64,000 nt of DNA from Trichosporon coremiiforme (taxonomy: Eukaryota > Basidiomycota > Tremellomycetes > Trichosporonales > Trichosporonaceae), in NCBI GenBank assembly GCA_039545355.1, contig BCJJ01000002.1, positions 1,017,956-1,081,955 of the forward strand, written 5' to 3'. Of the stretch, positions 10,687 through 22,891 are shown in pieces. Under the pieces are notes generated by a model, which worked only from the letters and a program-made list of their open reading frames with translations, searched no databases and was not told where the DNA came from. A program made the position numbers and the translations under genes. Each line of letters begins with the position of its first letter. Position 1 is the stretch's first letter.

Positions 10687-13213
10687 TGCGTCTGTAGGAT
10701 ATCTGTCTTTAGTACAGGACTTGTCGATACCAAATATCTCGGAATTGGTAGACGAGCTTTATTTAGGATTAGGAATGGGGTATCTAATCCCGTTGTATTC
10801 TCATGACAGTGATGCGTCTCCATGGTTAGGTGGTTAGGTTAGCGGAGTGCGCCGAAGGACTGCTTGGGCTGGGGCCAGCAACGAGGTTCCGTCACCAGTG
10901 CGAGAGCTGATGTCCCTCTCTCCTCAGCTCGCGTCCGGCATGCGTTCAGAGCGACGTTAAGTTGGCCGGACGACCTGCATTCGAGGAGACAGATTCGAAG
11001 GTGTGGTCACGTGCGCTCTTGTCGACATAGTCTTCCTCGAAGCACAGAGGGCGCAGCGGCTCCGCGCGCCCGCTCAGCACTGCGATCGCAGACGAAGATC
11101 CGAAGATCGGGTGTGCTCCAGGGCCCAGACTTCCGAGGCCCTTTGGAGCGCAGCAGCAAGAGTGATTACGTCAGGAGGTCGAGCAGTCCTCCTGCGCCGT
11201 GGTGCTGTTGCGTCACTTTGTGGTGAGAAAGCTTCGACCAGACCTGTGCTGTCCAAAGGATGGAAGGAATAAGCTTAGTGATCGAGGCTCAGAATTCAAC
11301 GCGCAGCGCAAAAGGTGTGTCGGACGCGACACGTCGAGCGAAAGCTGCCTCGCGTTGTCTACACTTGGCTGTGCTGGCCTCGGGCTGATTGAGCTGCGAT
11401 CGTGACAACTGCGTGAGGAGAGATAGCTGACAGTGGTGCTGTGAGCGCTCACCATGACGCTGTTATACTTCACCCGCTCGATCATGCAGGTGAAGGAGAA
11501 GCTTGATCCTGTCTTCCCGCAGCCAGCTGTTGCCACGTCACAGCAACAATGGTCCCTGGCCGTGACGTGGGGGATCGCTGATCGTGAATCATCGAAGGTG
11601 CTCGCCTTCTCGGCGTCCGGTGCTGTTCATTGTCGTGGCCTTGGCCGCGAGGCGGTGAGCGGTGATGAAGCAAGACCAACGTCTGAGATCATCGCTCGTT
11701 GTTCACGCTGGCAACACCCTGACCTCGGCCGGAGAGAGCAGAAATCCAGGGTTTCCCACGCGATCCAACTTCCCACGGGGGCCTGCTGACGAACGGTAAG
11801 GCCAAGTTGGCGGATGAAACCGCTGTAAGCTTGAGCAGGCAGAATTGCAGAAGAGCTTAAGAAATGCGTGCAGGGCGGTGGCGTGCGCCATTGTGCGTGA
11901 TGTGCAGCCATATTAGTCATGTGCACGTCTGCGAAGGTATGAGAAGAGAAGAAGCAACGCACACTAGAAGAAGAGGGCGCTGCCCCCAAACGCACGCGTC
12001 AAGAACCCATGCGTGGGCGTGCGCCGCGTACGCCGCAGTGACCCAGAAAAAGCACAAGCTTGGCGACGAGGGCACATCGAGGAACGCAGGAACCGCGCCC
12101 CTCGCTGCGGTGCCTCCACATGCAGCCTTTGTTCGGAGGGCCGGCAGTTCCGGCAGGTCTACGCGCGGGAGCAGCTTGGCGCGCAGACTTTGCAAACGCG
12201 TTCAAACTCTATTCACGGCAGCACCAGCACAGCCCGGCGGATGTCTAGTGCGGATACTTCTGGAATATGGGGGGAAGGGGGGGTCTGCGGGAGTGTCAAG
12301 CTGCACTGGATACCCAGGAGGATGAAATTCTATGGCTAGTGGCAACCCCTGCATCCCCATCCTGAAGGAATGCTTCAGGGGAAGATGTAGGATGCCAGTG
12401 CTCCAGAACTCGCGCTCGCACGCTCGACAGAGACTGCCAAGGTACATGAGCACGCTTGACGCACGATTTCAGAACGCCTGGACTCCTGGGTTAGGGTCGC
12501 CCACGCGAGAATAGGAACAAAGGACTTGCAGGCTTGCAAGCCGTATTGGAGTTGGCCGATATCATACCGCCTGAACTGCATGCTACGCATCGCAATTGCG
12601 ATAAGAGGGTCAGAGGCGATGCACAGGTCTCCTCTACTCCATTCGGCCAGGGGCCTCCCTCGACACTACCCTCTCGACACCGCCTGCTGAGCCCGCTACG
12701 TCAAGTCCTACCCCGCTCCTCGTGACTCATACGACCGCTGGCCGTGTCTGTTTGTGAGCGCCGTGTTTCGCTTTTCAATTCTTCTCTCTCTCCGAAATCT
12801 ACAATACCACTGCGCCCACGCCGCACCGCCGTCGTATCGACAACGACACCGACAAAGGCTCGAGCCTTGTACCACGGTACCCACGCACAATCGCGGTAGC
12901 CCCATTTGACGCACGCACTTCCCCAAAAGCACTCTAGCGTTTCGTGCATTCACCGATTGTGCAGGTAGAGGCTTGGCCGTGGCACGCCCCGCCCTCACGA
13001 CAGCCACCCTCTTTCGACTACCACCTCCTCTTACGATCTTACGCAAAAGAAGATTTGTTGGGTGACGCCGGGGACGACTAAGCTCAACACGACGCCCCTT
13101 ACGCGCTGTCTCCAACACCACACGTCCGCACACGACACCACACACGTTACTTTCAACGACTCACACTTCCCCACCAACCAAGTAGTTGAGCAGGTCTCAC
13201 TACCGGTCGCGAC
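10687..13213. other. Gene-poor intergenic region
   Basis: About 2.5 kb with no supported gene. All open frames are short, lack recognisable motifs and do not join through consistent splice sites. The pyrimidine-rich stretch from about 12700 to 13210 looks like the promoter and 5' leader of the CSC1-like gene. Nothing else stands out. Confidence 0.55.
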
Positions 13214-16200
13214 ATGACGACCCCCGTCTCCCCTGCCCAGGGTGGCCCGCCAGATGCTTCTGATATCTTCAACACGATTCAGCAGGGTTACGCAGAGGCG
13301 CGAAAGGTCAACGCGAAAGCCGTTCTCACCCAGTTCGCGATTAACGGCGGCATCTCGGTGAGTCGGGCGACACGAGCCAAGGCTGCCTCCACGCTGACAC
13401 ACCGCAGCTCTTAATCCTCGTTCTGTTCTGCTTTTTCCGACCAAGGCAGAACAAGATCTATGCGCCGAAAGTCAAGTACGCTGTATCACCCGACCCGAAC
13501 GACGACGACTATGAGCCGCCGCCGCCAGAGCTGGGACGAGGTTTCCTCTCCTGGATCAGGCCCGTTGTGACCTACACCGAAACGCAGATGCTGCAGACCT
13601 GCGGGCTGGACGCAGTCGCCTTCCTCCGCATGGTTCGCATGCTAGTCTACATCTTCTGCGGCGCTACGTTGCTTGGTGTCTCCCTCGCCATCGTGTACGG
13701 AGTGTACAATCTAAAGCATGTTCAGAAGGATAACCGACAAGACCAGCTATCTGCTATCACGATAGAAAACGTAACCGACGCATGGGCGTGGCCGGCCGTC
13801 GCGGTGAACTATCTGCTGACGTTCGTCGTCATATTCTTCGTCTGGCATAACTGGAAGGTTATGGACAAGCTGCGCTACAACTGGTTCCGGTCAAGATCGT
13901 ACCAGCATAAGCTGTCGTCGCGCACGATCATGCTCACGCGAGTGCCGAGAGAGTACCGCTCAGACGAGGGTCTTGTGCACCTGATGAGCCGCCTCAAGGT
14001 CGACGGCATCAAGATCACGAATGAAATCGACTGCGCAACCATCGGCCGCCGGCTCGGGGACTTCCCACAACTGGTAGAGGATCACAATAAGGCTGTAAAA
14101 GACCTCGAAAAGACTCTTGTGAAGTACCTGAAGCATGGTAAGATGGCCGCCCATCGCCCGCTGCTCCGAAAGGGCGGCTGGGCTTGCTTTGGTGGTGAGA
14201 AAGTCGACAAGATCGACTACCTGGCCAACGAGATCAAGTTCCTCCGCGACAAGGTCGACGCAAAGCGCCAGTACATCGATTCCCTGCTGCGGCGCGAACG
14301 CAAGGCCCGTAAGATGCCCTTCAAATCTTCCAACCAGATTGAGGAGCGTATCGAGGGCGAGACCTATGGCTTCGTGACGTTCAAGACGGTCGCCGAGGCC
14401 CACCGCATTGCCCGCCTCTATGCGGGCAAGAGGAAGGATATGGGCGGAGCTCATCTCCAGCTCGCACCGGAACCCCGCGACATCATCTGGAAAAACCTGA
14501 CGAAAGACGGACCTGACCTCGTCACTGCGCGTAATCTCGGCTGGGTGTTCATCGGTCTCATCTGTTTGGCGAACACGATCCCCGTGCTGCTCATCACTGT
14601 CCTCGGCAACCTGTCGCTTTGGGCCGAATGGGTGGGATTCCTCCGAAGCTGGCGTGATGCCTCCGATTTCTCGAACTGGACCTTCACTATCATTTCTGGT
14701 CTGCTTGCTCCCTCGATTCTCGCCATCCTTGCGTTTATCCTGCCCTACATTCTGCGTCGCGTCTGCAAGTACCAGGGTGCACAGACTCGCAGCCGCCTGG
14801 ACCGCGCCACCTTTGCCCGATACTACTTCTTCATGGTCATGTGGTATCTAATCCTCTTCACGATCCTCGGTGTTATTGTCAACCTCGTGGGAAACATTGT
14901 CAAGGACGTCGGGCAAGGCAAGTCGGCCGCCGATATTTTCGGAATGTTCAAAGACCTTCCGAAGGACGTCCAGGGTACCTACATTCAGCAGAGCACGTAC
15001 TGGCTTACCTGGCTTCCCCTACGTGGTTTCCTGGTCTTCTTCGAGATCATCCAGCTGCTGAGGCTCGCCCTCGTCTCCTTCCGCCGGATCATGTTCAGCT
15101 ACACACCTCGTGACATCCGCGACTTGACGAGGCCTCCTGCGTTCGAGTACTACATCGTCGGAGTCAATCTGCTCTTCCTCGCGACTGTCGGTCTCGTCTA
15201 CGCCCCCTTGGCACCTCTGGTAGCTATCGGCTGCTTGTTCGTCCTCCTCTTCTCTCTTTTGATTGTGAGTAGCTGCCCCATGGAGACCCATTAGCTAACA
15301 GACAGTACAAGTACCAGCTGCTTTACGTTTACGTCACAAAGGCAGAGTCCGGCGGACGCATGTGGAGAGTGTACACCAACCGCGTTTTGGTCGCTACCCT
15401 CTTCATGCAGCTGCTCATGATCCTCACGACGGGTCTCATTCGCGCCCACTGGATCGACGCGATCGCGAGTGCCCCGCCTGTTCTGATCTTACTCGCGTTC
15501 AAGATCTATTTAAACAGGACGATCGAGTACAACTTCAAGTACTACATTGCCACGCCGTCCGAGGCCGAGGCGCAGCGCCAGGCTGCCCTGTCAGAGAAGC
15601 GTGTCAAGTCGTCCGAGGTCACTCGCAGGTTCCTGAACCCCGCCCTGCGCCGCGACCGCGTCTACAACGTCATGGTTCACAAGAACCAGGAGGAGCTCGC
15701 CCGCTCGGTGCTCGCAGAGTACTCCTGGTTCTCGGCCAAGCACGAGCACGACGGTGTCGAGGTTATGGCAGTTCGCGAGGAGAACTTGGAGTACAACCCT
15801 CTGCGCGACGACAAGGACTGGGACACTCGCTCTGTCAAGTCAAACATGACCGGCCTCACGGCGCTCACCAAGTCGGAGTTCGGTGGCGAGGACACCACCC
15901 CGATGTTACGCCACAATCGCTCGTTTGGCGACTCGCTCTCTGTTCTGCCAGAGGAGAACATGTCGACCGACGGTCTCGTACTCGCGGCAGCGCCTACGGG
16001 TATGGCTCCTTCGCCCGCGCATTCTCCTTACTCGGAGCCATGGCACCAAGATGGCTCCTACCCACCCCGACCATTCGGCCAGCGCCCGCCGCCGCCCATG
16101 CACCAGCACTCGACCAGCTCGTACGGCGACTCGACTACTCTGGTGCCCTTGGACCGCTTCGACTCGCACGGTAGTACGGGTAGTCTCGGCCGCGAGGTCA

Positions 16201-16331
16201 GCCCCGCTCCAACCTACACTGGTGGTTACACGTCAGTGCGCAACCCTTCCACCCAGGACCTGTCGCGCGTAGGTAGCGGTAACGATGTGCCTCAGACGTG
16301 GCCTCACCCGCCGCTCGGAGGAAGGTACTAG
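13214..16331 (+). CDS. CSC1/OSCA1-like calcium-permeable channel (DUF221)
   Basis: Three exons, 13214-13357, 13408-15264 and 15306-16331, encode 1008 residues. The protein has the CSC1/OSCA/TMEM63 layout: an early helix (LLILVLFCFFRP), a pair of helices, a long cytosolic domain, then a multi-helix pore domain. The cytosolic domain starts SSRTIMLTRVPREYRSDEGL and contains GFVTFKTVAEAHRIARL, the RRM-like fold typical of the family. APEPRDIIWKNL leads into the pore helices, and later come RPPAFEYYIVGVNLL and YKYQLLYVYVTKAESGGRMW, also characteristic. These proteins form mechanically or osmotically gated cation channels in the plasma or internal membranes. The last 200 or so residues are a serine/proline/histidine-rich cytosolic tail. 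The first intron falls within the first helix. The family is clear; gating and ion choice are inferred. Confidence 0.92.
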
Positions 16332-17183
16332 CAGTACTGAACTCTGAGCGCAGCGTCCGGAGCGGAAGGCTGTAGATAAGTATAGAAGCATACCTGTTGT
16401 TCTCTGTAGAAGAAATCCCATTCTAGCATTGACATTTTCTGCATGTATCAAGCATTCCTGCATTCCATGAGTCGTTCAACGGGCTTAGCCTCTGTTTCGG
16501 CAAGCACACAGTCCTGTCAGGCGAGTCTGGTAGCTGTTAGTCAGACTGTCAGGCAGCGAGTCGGCTGCGCAAGTGCCGCCGCAGTCTGTCTGCAGGGCGA
16601 GCCACGAACCGCGTACGCCGCCGAGCTGACGGGCACACACGCGCTTCACAAAAGAATGGCCTCGCCCTCGTTCTGGGCCTGTGGCGTCACCGCGTCACCC
16701 AGTTGACCCAAGCGCGCAGGTGCGACAAATGGGGACTTGATTTCGATCGTGTCTAATAGCTCAGCCCGCCATTACAAAGTTGCCCGCAGCAGTATAATCG
16801 TAGTTAGGCCAGCGGCCATGTGGTCACTTAAGTAGGGGGCACACATAGGGCGGTGGTACTAAGGTGGCTAGGCTTGCTAGGGTGGACAATCTGGCGCCCG
16901 CACCAGGTGCTGGCGGTGCTCTCGGTGTGCTGGTCGGTGGAAGGGAAGGTCTGACCTTCCTCATACCACTTAGCGTCCTCAACATCATCTTATCCCCCGT
17001 CATCATTGTCTATTTCTACTCCCCCATCATCACAGTTAGCTAGGTTTGCAAAGCACCAGAAACCCCGCCTCTGCCAGCCCTCGCCGCCTCGTCTTCCTCC
17101 AGCACTCCGACTACCCCCACCCACTCCCCACCGAGACCCCTCGTAGCGACACGCCCGTCCATCGAAGGGAAGGCGCCAGCGCG
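16332..17183. other. Intergenic region
   Basis: Contains the 3' end of the CSC1-like gene and, from about 16950, a pyrimidine-rich 5' leader of the next gene. I see no coding exon or structured element. Confidence 0.6.
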
Positions 17184-19395
17184 ATGGTTCCCGGTAAGTC
17201 GACTTGCGGGCGATCTTAGCCCCTTGTTACTGTTAATTAGATTGGCAGCTAACGCTGCAGCCTCACCAGCATCGCTCGGCACCTCGCCGCAGCAGTTCAA
17301 CCACTTCGCCCCTCTCTCACCTGACATGGCCCAGACGCCCTTAGAAGACTCAGAGATGAACGCCATCCTGGGTCTCGCACCACCAGATCCCGCCATTGCA
17401 CCCTCACGTCCGAACAACGGCAGTTTCGCGACCCCCATCCGCCAGCCCCGCGGGCCGATTGTGACGTACTCGCGTGCTGATCTTCTCCGCCTTTCGAAGC
17501 GCACTCAGGTGCCGGAGGGATTAGTGCCGCTGGAGAGCTGGTTCGGGCAGATGCCCAAGCCCATGGTCGACGACCCTGCCATTGCGGCGATCAGCCCCCG
17601 CGGCATGAGGGCCGGTGCTCAGAGTGGCTTCGGTGAAGGATTCGGTTTCGGCGGCGGTATCGGCGGCGGCGGCAGGCTCGCCGGTGGACGTGGAGGCGTT
17701 CGCAACATCGGCCTGCGCAGGCAACCAGAGGGTGCCCCTGCTGATCCGGCGATTGCGGAGCACGGCGGACGGTTCGGCGGCCAGATGGGCAAGTTTGCGG
17801 TTCAGCCCCGCAGGTTCGACGACAAGCGCGGTGGAGGCGAGAGGGGCGAGAGGATGGGCGGCGACCGTCACCACCAGCACCAGCACAGTCAGCACGGCAT
17901 GCACAACAATCAGAGGAGAGACGACGACTGGCGTCGTGGTGGTGAGTCCAGACATTCGCGACAGATTACTGACCGATCAGATCGCCCGCAGCAGCGCAAC
18001 GGCGATCCCCGACGGACAGGCGGCCCGCGGTACGACGACGACAGCGCCGAGCCCGCGTGGATGAACGACGGTCCTGAGCTTGAGGACCCTGCTATTGCCA
18101 GCTCGACGCAGGACGCAGACCACCTCGTCAAGTTTGTGCCCGGCGAAGACATGATTGCCGCCCACAAGCGCCAGATGAAGGGCGGCCCCCGTGGCGGAGC
18201 CGAGGGCGACAGCTGGCGACCAAACGAGAAGCCGCTTGTGTCATTTTTCGGAGGCGAGCAGCCTCCAGCCAAGACCCCGCCCAAGCCCAAGGAGGTCAAC
18301 GTCGCCAACTACTTCAAGCACAAGGTATTCGACGACGACAAGGGCAAAGAAGATGATCAGCCGGAAGAGAAGGAGGAGACGAGCGCGTTCCAGTCCCGCT
18401 TCCAGCGCTTCTTCGGGTCAGGCTCGCAGAACCCCACCGCTGCTGCCGCCGGTATCAGCCCCGGCCGATCGCCCGTCGCTCCCGAGTCGCCCGCCAGCGG
18501 CCAGCGTGTCGACGACCACATGGCCAAGCTCATGGGCATGTTGTCCGCGAAGGGCCCCAGCCCCGCTCCCCGCCCCAGCTCCGCCGACCTGCAACAGCAG
18601 CGCCCGCCATTTGGCGGCTTCCGCGGCGGCCCTCCTCCTCCGCCAGGCATGTACGCGCAGTCGCCCACCGAGCCCCCGCACTCGCACACGCAGAGCCCCT
18701 CCGACTACATGCGCCGCGACGACGCCCCTCCTCAGCAGCAGCAGTACTCGTCGCCGCCGCCGCCGGATCCCCGCTACTACGGCAACTTCCGATCGCCGAT
18801 GGGTGAGCTGCCGCAGCAGGGCCCTCCCCACGGCCCGCCCCAGGGTCACCACCAGCAACGCTCGTTCTACGACGGCCCCCAGCGCCAGCAGATGCCTGGT
18901 CCTCCTCCTGGCTCCAATGGAGGTCCCGGCCCCGATCTCCTCTCGCTGCTGAACCAGCACGGCCCCGGTCCCCAGGGCCCTCCTTCTGGCGGCCCTCCCA
19001 TGCCCCCGCCCGGCATGGGCATGCTCCCCCCTCACCCGATGATGCAGGGGATGTACCCCGGCGGCCCTCAGCGCGGCCCCGGTCCCAGCCCCGACGACCT
19101 GCTGCGCAGCCTGCAAGGTGCCGGTCCCGGCGGTCCTCCCGGCTTCATGCGCCCGCCCAACGGCCTCTCGCCCCCTCCTGGCCCGCAGACGCCCAGCGGC
19201 GGCCCTGGTGGACCCGGTGGCCCCCAAGGTCCCCCCGGCTACCCGATGCAGCAGGGCTTCCTCCCTCCCCAGCCGCAGGGCTTCTACGGCCGTCCGCCGA
19301 TGTACGGCCAGAGCCCCCCGCCGCCCGGCCAGCAGATGTACCAGCAGGGCAACCAGCACTCGCAGGACATGCTCGCGGCCCTGATGCGACACTAG
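17184..19395 (+). CDS. 4E-T-like eIF4E-binding translational repressor
   Basis: Two exons, 17184-17193 (ten bases: Met-Val-Pro plus one base) and 17261-19395, encode 714 residues. The key motif is YSRADLL at residues 73-79, an exact match to the eIF4E-binding consensus Y-x4-L-hydrophobic and followed by a basic stretch, as in metazoan 4E-T. Downstream are several DPAIA repeats, an RG/RH-rich region, NYFKHKVFDDD and SRFQRFFGSG, reminiscent of the SRF-type segment of 4E-T. The last 300 or so residues are low-complexity P/G/Q sequence ending QDMLAALMRH. Such proteins bind the cap-binding protein and hold mRNAs in processing bodies. The identification rests on motif and composition, not on a full domain. 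The tiny first coding exon is my inference from a perfect GTAAGT donor and a CTAAC branch site. Confidence 0.6.
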
Positions 19396-19593
19396 GCTCA
19401 GGAGTGTTGACTTGACCCACGCCAGCGCTGAGCGCCGAGATGAGTGCAGTGCACGCCGAGAAGGCGAACAAGAGCAGAGAGCAGAGTGTGCATAGTGCCA
19501 CAACCGTTCAGTATCATGTGACATGCATCTGATGTACCTGTACTCATCTATCTTACAATAATCATACACAGGAAAGAGAAATGTTCCCATTAT

Positions 19594-20394
19594 CTACACA
19601 CCGGTGCCGTTCTTGGGACTGCTGTTCTTGGGGGACAGGGCGAGCTCGAGCCTCCGCCGCATGTCGTCCGTGACGTACGGACAGGCTTCGTTGTCAAGCA
19701 GAAGATCCGCATGCGTTCCATTGACTTTGGAGCACGCGGCCTCATGCTCGAACCAGGCAGCCAGCTCGGCCCAACTCGGCTTGTGGTTGATCCTGCGCCG
19801 GAAGGCGCGGTTCAGCAACCAGAGATACGTCCGCGGCACAGTTTCGACGACCTCCAAGGGCAGAGTGTCCAGGTTGAGCATGCCGTATGCATGTCCCCCG
19901 TTGGGTGGCTCGTCGCAAGCAAGCGCTGCGGCGCAGAGCGCGCTGTCCTCCGCGACGGCGCCGAGGCAGAACGCGATGGGACGGGAGAGGTGGCCCGTCC
20001 TGAGCGCCCGCTCGAGGGCGTGCGTCAGGTGTCTGACCACTGTTGTGCACTAGTGCCGCTGCAGCAACATCATGACGCGGACGTAGGCGGACGCCTGTCT
20101 GCAATCGACAGTCACATGCACGAGGAATTGGAGCAGGAGCGCGAGAGTTACTCCATCTTCGTCGGGCCGGGTGAAGAGGAGTGTACCGCCTTGAGCTCGG
20201 TTGAGGAGACCACTGATGGTCAGCTTCATCTGCACCAGGAGCTAGGTACTGAGCGGATAAACGTACTACGCGGGGCAGAGTAACTCCCACTTGCAGCAGA
20301 GGCGGGTGCCGTCCGCTGACAGCAGGGTGAGATTCCCAGGGCCGACGGGGGGGTAGGAGGCGTGGTCCTGCATGCTTGACTGGTTGGATGCCAT
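19594..20394 (-). pseudogene. BTB-domain paralog A, interrupted by an in-frame TAG
   Basis: Exon 1 is 20394-20267 and exon 2 is 20212-19594, joined by a 54-bp intron (GTACGT donor, CTGAC branch). The N-terminus (NLTLLSADGTRL) matches the first BTB strand of neighbouring paralogs B and C, and the frame runs on through LLLQFLVHVTVDC and AYVRVMMLLQRH. Codon 97 is TAG (20052-20050), exactly where the paralogs have the Asp of a conserved D-C pair. After it the same frame stays open for 152 codons and still aligns (HLTHALERALRTGH, PIAFCLGAVAEDSALC) to a normal stop. This looks like a recent nonsense mutation: the product would be 96 residues instead of about 248. No canonical intron removes the stop without deleting conserved residues. 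A sequencing error cannot be excluded. Confidence 0.6.
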
Positions 20395-20724
20395 GTGGGA
20401 GGTTGGTGGCGAAGTGCGGTGGGTTGCAGTGGTGCTGCGTAGTTGGTGGCGAGCGGGCCAATTTCGACGAGTCTGATGGGAATACAAGGTTACAACACGG
20501 TTCATCATCGCTCGTCGTTTTATGCCGCGCCCGCTGCGCCCCATGCATGGCTGGGCGCATGCGAAGGGCCGGCGTGTCGTATCGCCTTCGTTTGATTGTT
20601 GTTGGATGTGCTCGTGTATTGCGTTCGGTCGGGGTGTGGTGCGAAGCGTGCCTACCACTTCGCGAAGACGTTCGACCTTCTCGTCAGCTATGGATGCGGA
20701 ATGCACTCAGAACACAGGTAAGAC

Positions 20725-21535
20725 TCACTTGCTCTCCGGAGAGGAGCGAATGTCGCGTGCCATGGAGATCTCGCGGATGAAGGCGGTCGCGGGACCGAGA
20801 ATGCCCTCCACGACTGCCGGCTTGGACTTGTTCAACGCGAGCATGTACTCTGGCGGGATGCGGTCCCAGAGCGTGATGGGGAAGTTGGCGAGGTCGAGGG
20901 CCTGGAAGTACTTGTGACCAAACTTCTTCATGTTGAGCATCTCCTTCTCGATGGCGAAGTAGCACAGCTCGGGATCGTCGAGAAGCGCGCCGATCATGAA
21001 CGCATGCAGCGGCGCAATCTGCAGGTCGAGCAGTGACTTGATGACGCACAGGCGCAGAATCTTACATGCACTGGTGCAGTCCCACTTGCGCAGGAACGCG
21101 ACGAGGTGCACGTACACGCTCACCGTATCCTCGCTCATGGGCTTGGCGATCTTCATCCCGCTCCAAAGCCGCTCAGCCAGGTCGAGGGGGGCCTCCACTT
21201 CTCCGATGGTGTAGTTCATGATGAGCTGCAGGAAGCGCGAGACGATTGCTCTTGTCTCGATGACCGGGTCCGTGAACTTGACCTCTTTCTCGCCGCGACA
21301 GAAGTCCTGTGCGTCGCAGAGTACGGTGCTGTGGTGGTGGTCAGCTGGACACGTCGTATACTCGGAGCCTCGGTTCCCACCTGTGGCTGAGTAACGGGTG
21401 AGAGGGCACTCGAAACCTCCATCCATCACTGGAGACCAGAACGAAGTCTCCATCCTTCCACGTCGGGTCGTCCTTGAGAATAGTCGTCTCTGTGCCGTCC
21501 GTGCTCGGGGGCGTGAGGCTCTCGATACCGTTCAT
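20725..21535 (-). CDS. BTB/POZ-domain protein, paralog B
   Basis: Exons 21535-21381 and 21328-20725, with a 52-bp intron (GTGGGA donor, CTGAC branch), encode 252 residues. GDFVLVSSDGWRFRVPSH is the classic opening of a BTB domain (two strands, then the x-P-x-H helix cap). It continues FTDPVIETRAIVSRFLQL and VYVHLVAFLRKWDC, with a C-terminal helical part (APLHAFMIGALLDDPELC). BTB domains mediate dimerisation and recruit partners such as Cul3 ligases; no second catalytic domain is present, so the role is unknown. It belongs to a same-strand cluster with A, C and D, the pattern of a family growing by tandem duplication. The start is the first ATG just before the domain; longer N-termini are possible. 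Confidence 0.65.
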
Positions 21536-22173
21536 GTCGAGCTGCTTGGTGTGGCGTCGAACAGCGATGCGGCAATGGTCAGAAACTGAAAGCAAGATCA
21601 GGATCAGATCCCAGAAAACATATCCGATCATCTCGACCCCCCATGCTAAACCCGACGGCCTCATGTGGACCCGGCATTGCCGTCTGCAGTGTCACAGGTC
21701 AGACGCCGTCTATCGGCCCTCATAGACCCTCATCACCTCGGTCATGCAGGGAAATTTGACCTAACCGAGTAAGGCACCCATCATTTTGGGAGTGTTTGGA
21801 TCTGGCCGAGCTCGGTTCTTCCTTGTCGTGCACCTAATTCGTCTTCGAGGCGGCATCGACAACTCTTCAGACTACGCAGACGGCGGTGACACGCTCGCAT
21901 GATGTCAAGCGCGAATGAGAGCCCAAACTTCACTCGCTTTCGAAATGTTGTGATGGTGACGAGGCGATAAGATTAGATATTATCCAAAGGAGGTAAGGGA
22001 TTGGCTGGTGCGTATGCCTTTGACGCCACTGGGTACGCCAGGTGACTCACGGGGGCATTGGAGTGCCAAGGCCGCGCGTATTGGAAAACGTCGTTGAATG
22101 CTGAATGCTGAGAGATCCAATGCGACCCTCGCGGGCTCAACTCAAGGGTCATACGGCTGATCGCTTAAGACGG
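21536..22173. other. Intergenic spacer in the BTB cluster
   Basis: Separates paralogs B and C. It is somewhat AT-richer than the genes and shows no exon, RNA gene or clear repeat. Confidence 0.6.
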
Positions 22174-22891
22174 CTAAGCTCGAGCTTGGAAGTCGATGGA
22201 GATATCGTCCCATTCGTTACGCTTCGTCGGAATCAGACTGCGCGAGTCGAGACTTCGTCGGGCACGCATCAGGCCTAACCAGTACTCTTCGGGGATGAAG
22301 CGTCGGAACCGCTGGGGGATGTCCGAGACAACGATCGTGTGAGCGCCCACACTGATGAACGCGCCGTCCTGAATGGCACCGGCTGTGCGGCGCTTAAGCG
22401 CTGAACCCCACAGCTCTACGTCGTCTAGTACCGCTCCGATGATGTAGGCGTGCTGCGGTGAGATCTCGTCGTGCTCAAGTTTCCCACGGATGCACAGCGG
22501 CAACAGAGCGAGCAGATCGGGACAGTCGTACTTGCGAAGGAAGGCAACCAGTCGGATATACGCTTCCAGGTCGTCGTCGTTTAGAAGCACTCCGTCTTGG
22601 CCGATCGAATGCCTCGAAGCGAATTGAAGGAATCGTATGATGACAGGCCAAGCCTCCGAGTCGGGATCGACAAAGTGCAGCTCCCTCGTTGAGTCGCCAG
22701 CGAGGTTCTTGGCATCGTTGAACACGCTGACCGAGAGAAGGAGGGACAAGGGAACGCTGAACTCACAACCGTCGGTGGCCACTAGGGTGAAATCGGCGCC
22801 AGCTAGCGTTTCAAGGCGACCTCGGCCGTGACTGAAATTTGAAACGCCTATACCAAGGTGCAGTTGTTATGCAGACCGGATACTTTGCCAT
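22174..22891 (-). CDS. BTB/POZ-domain protein, paralog C
   Basis: An 8-base first exon (22891-22884) and a second exon (22831-22174) encode 221 residues. The 52-bp intron was inferred because the BTB frame runs upstream into a stop, while GTATCC...TTTCAG joins an ATG in phase and gives a start like that of paralog A. The protein reads ADFTLVATDGCEFSVPLSLL (BTB strands and helix), then FVDPDSEAWPVIIRFLQF, AYIRLVAFLRKYDC, PQHAYIIGAVLDDVELWGSA and FIPEEYWLGLMRARRSLDSR. It aligns with B over its length and keeps the D-C pair lost in A. Role unknown beyond likely protein-protein contact through the BTB fold. Confidence 0.62.

Noticed and set aside
20013..20052. An intron that would rescue BTB paralog A
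   Set aside because: The available GT sites (GTCCGC, GTCATG) are poor donors, and the removed codons align with conserved residues in the paralogs.
20395..20706. Longer N-terminus of BTB paralog A
   Set aside because: The frame is open upstream, but the added sequence has no counterpart in paralogs B or C and looks like untranslated leader.
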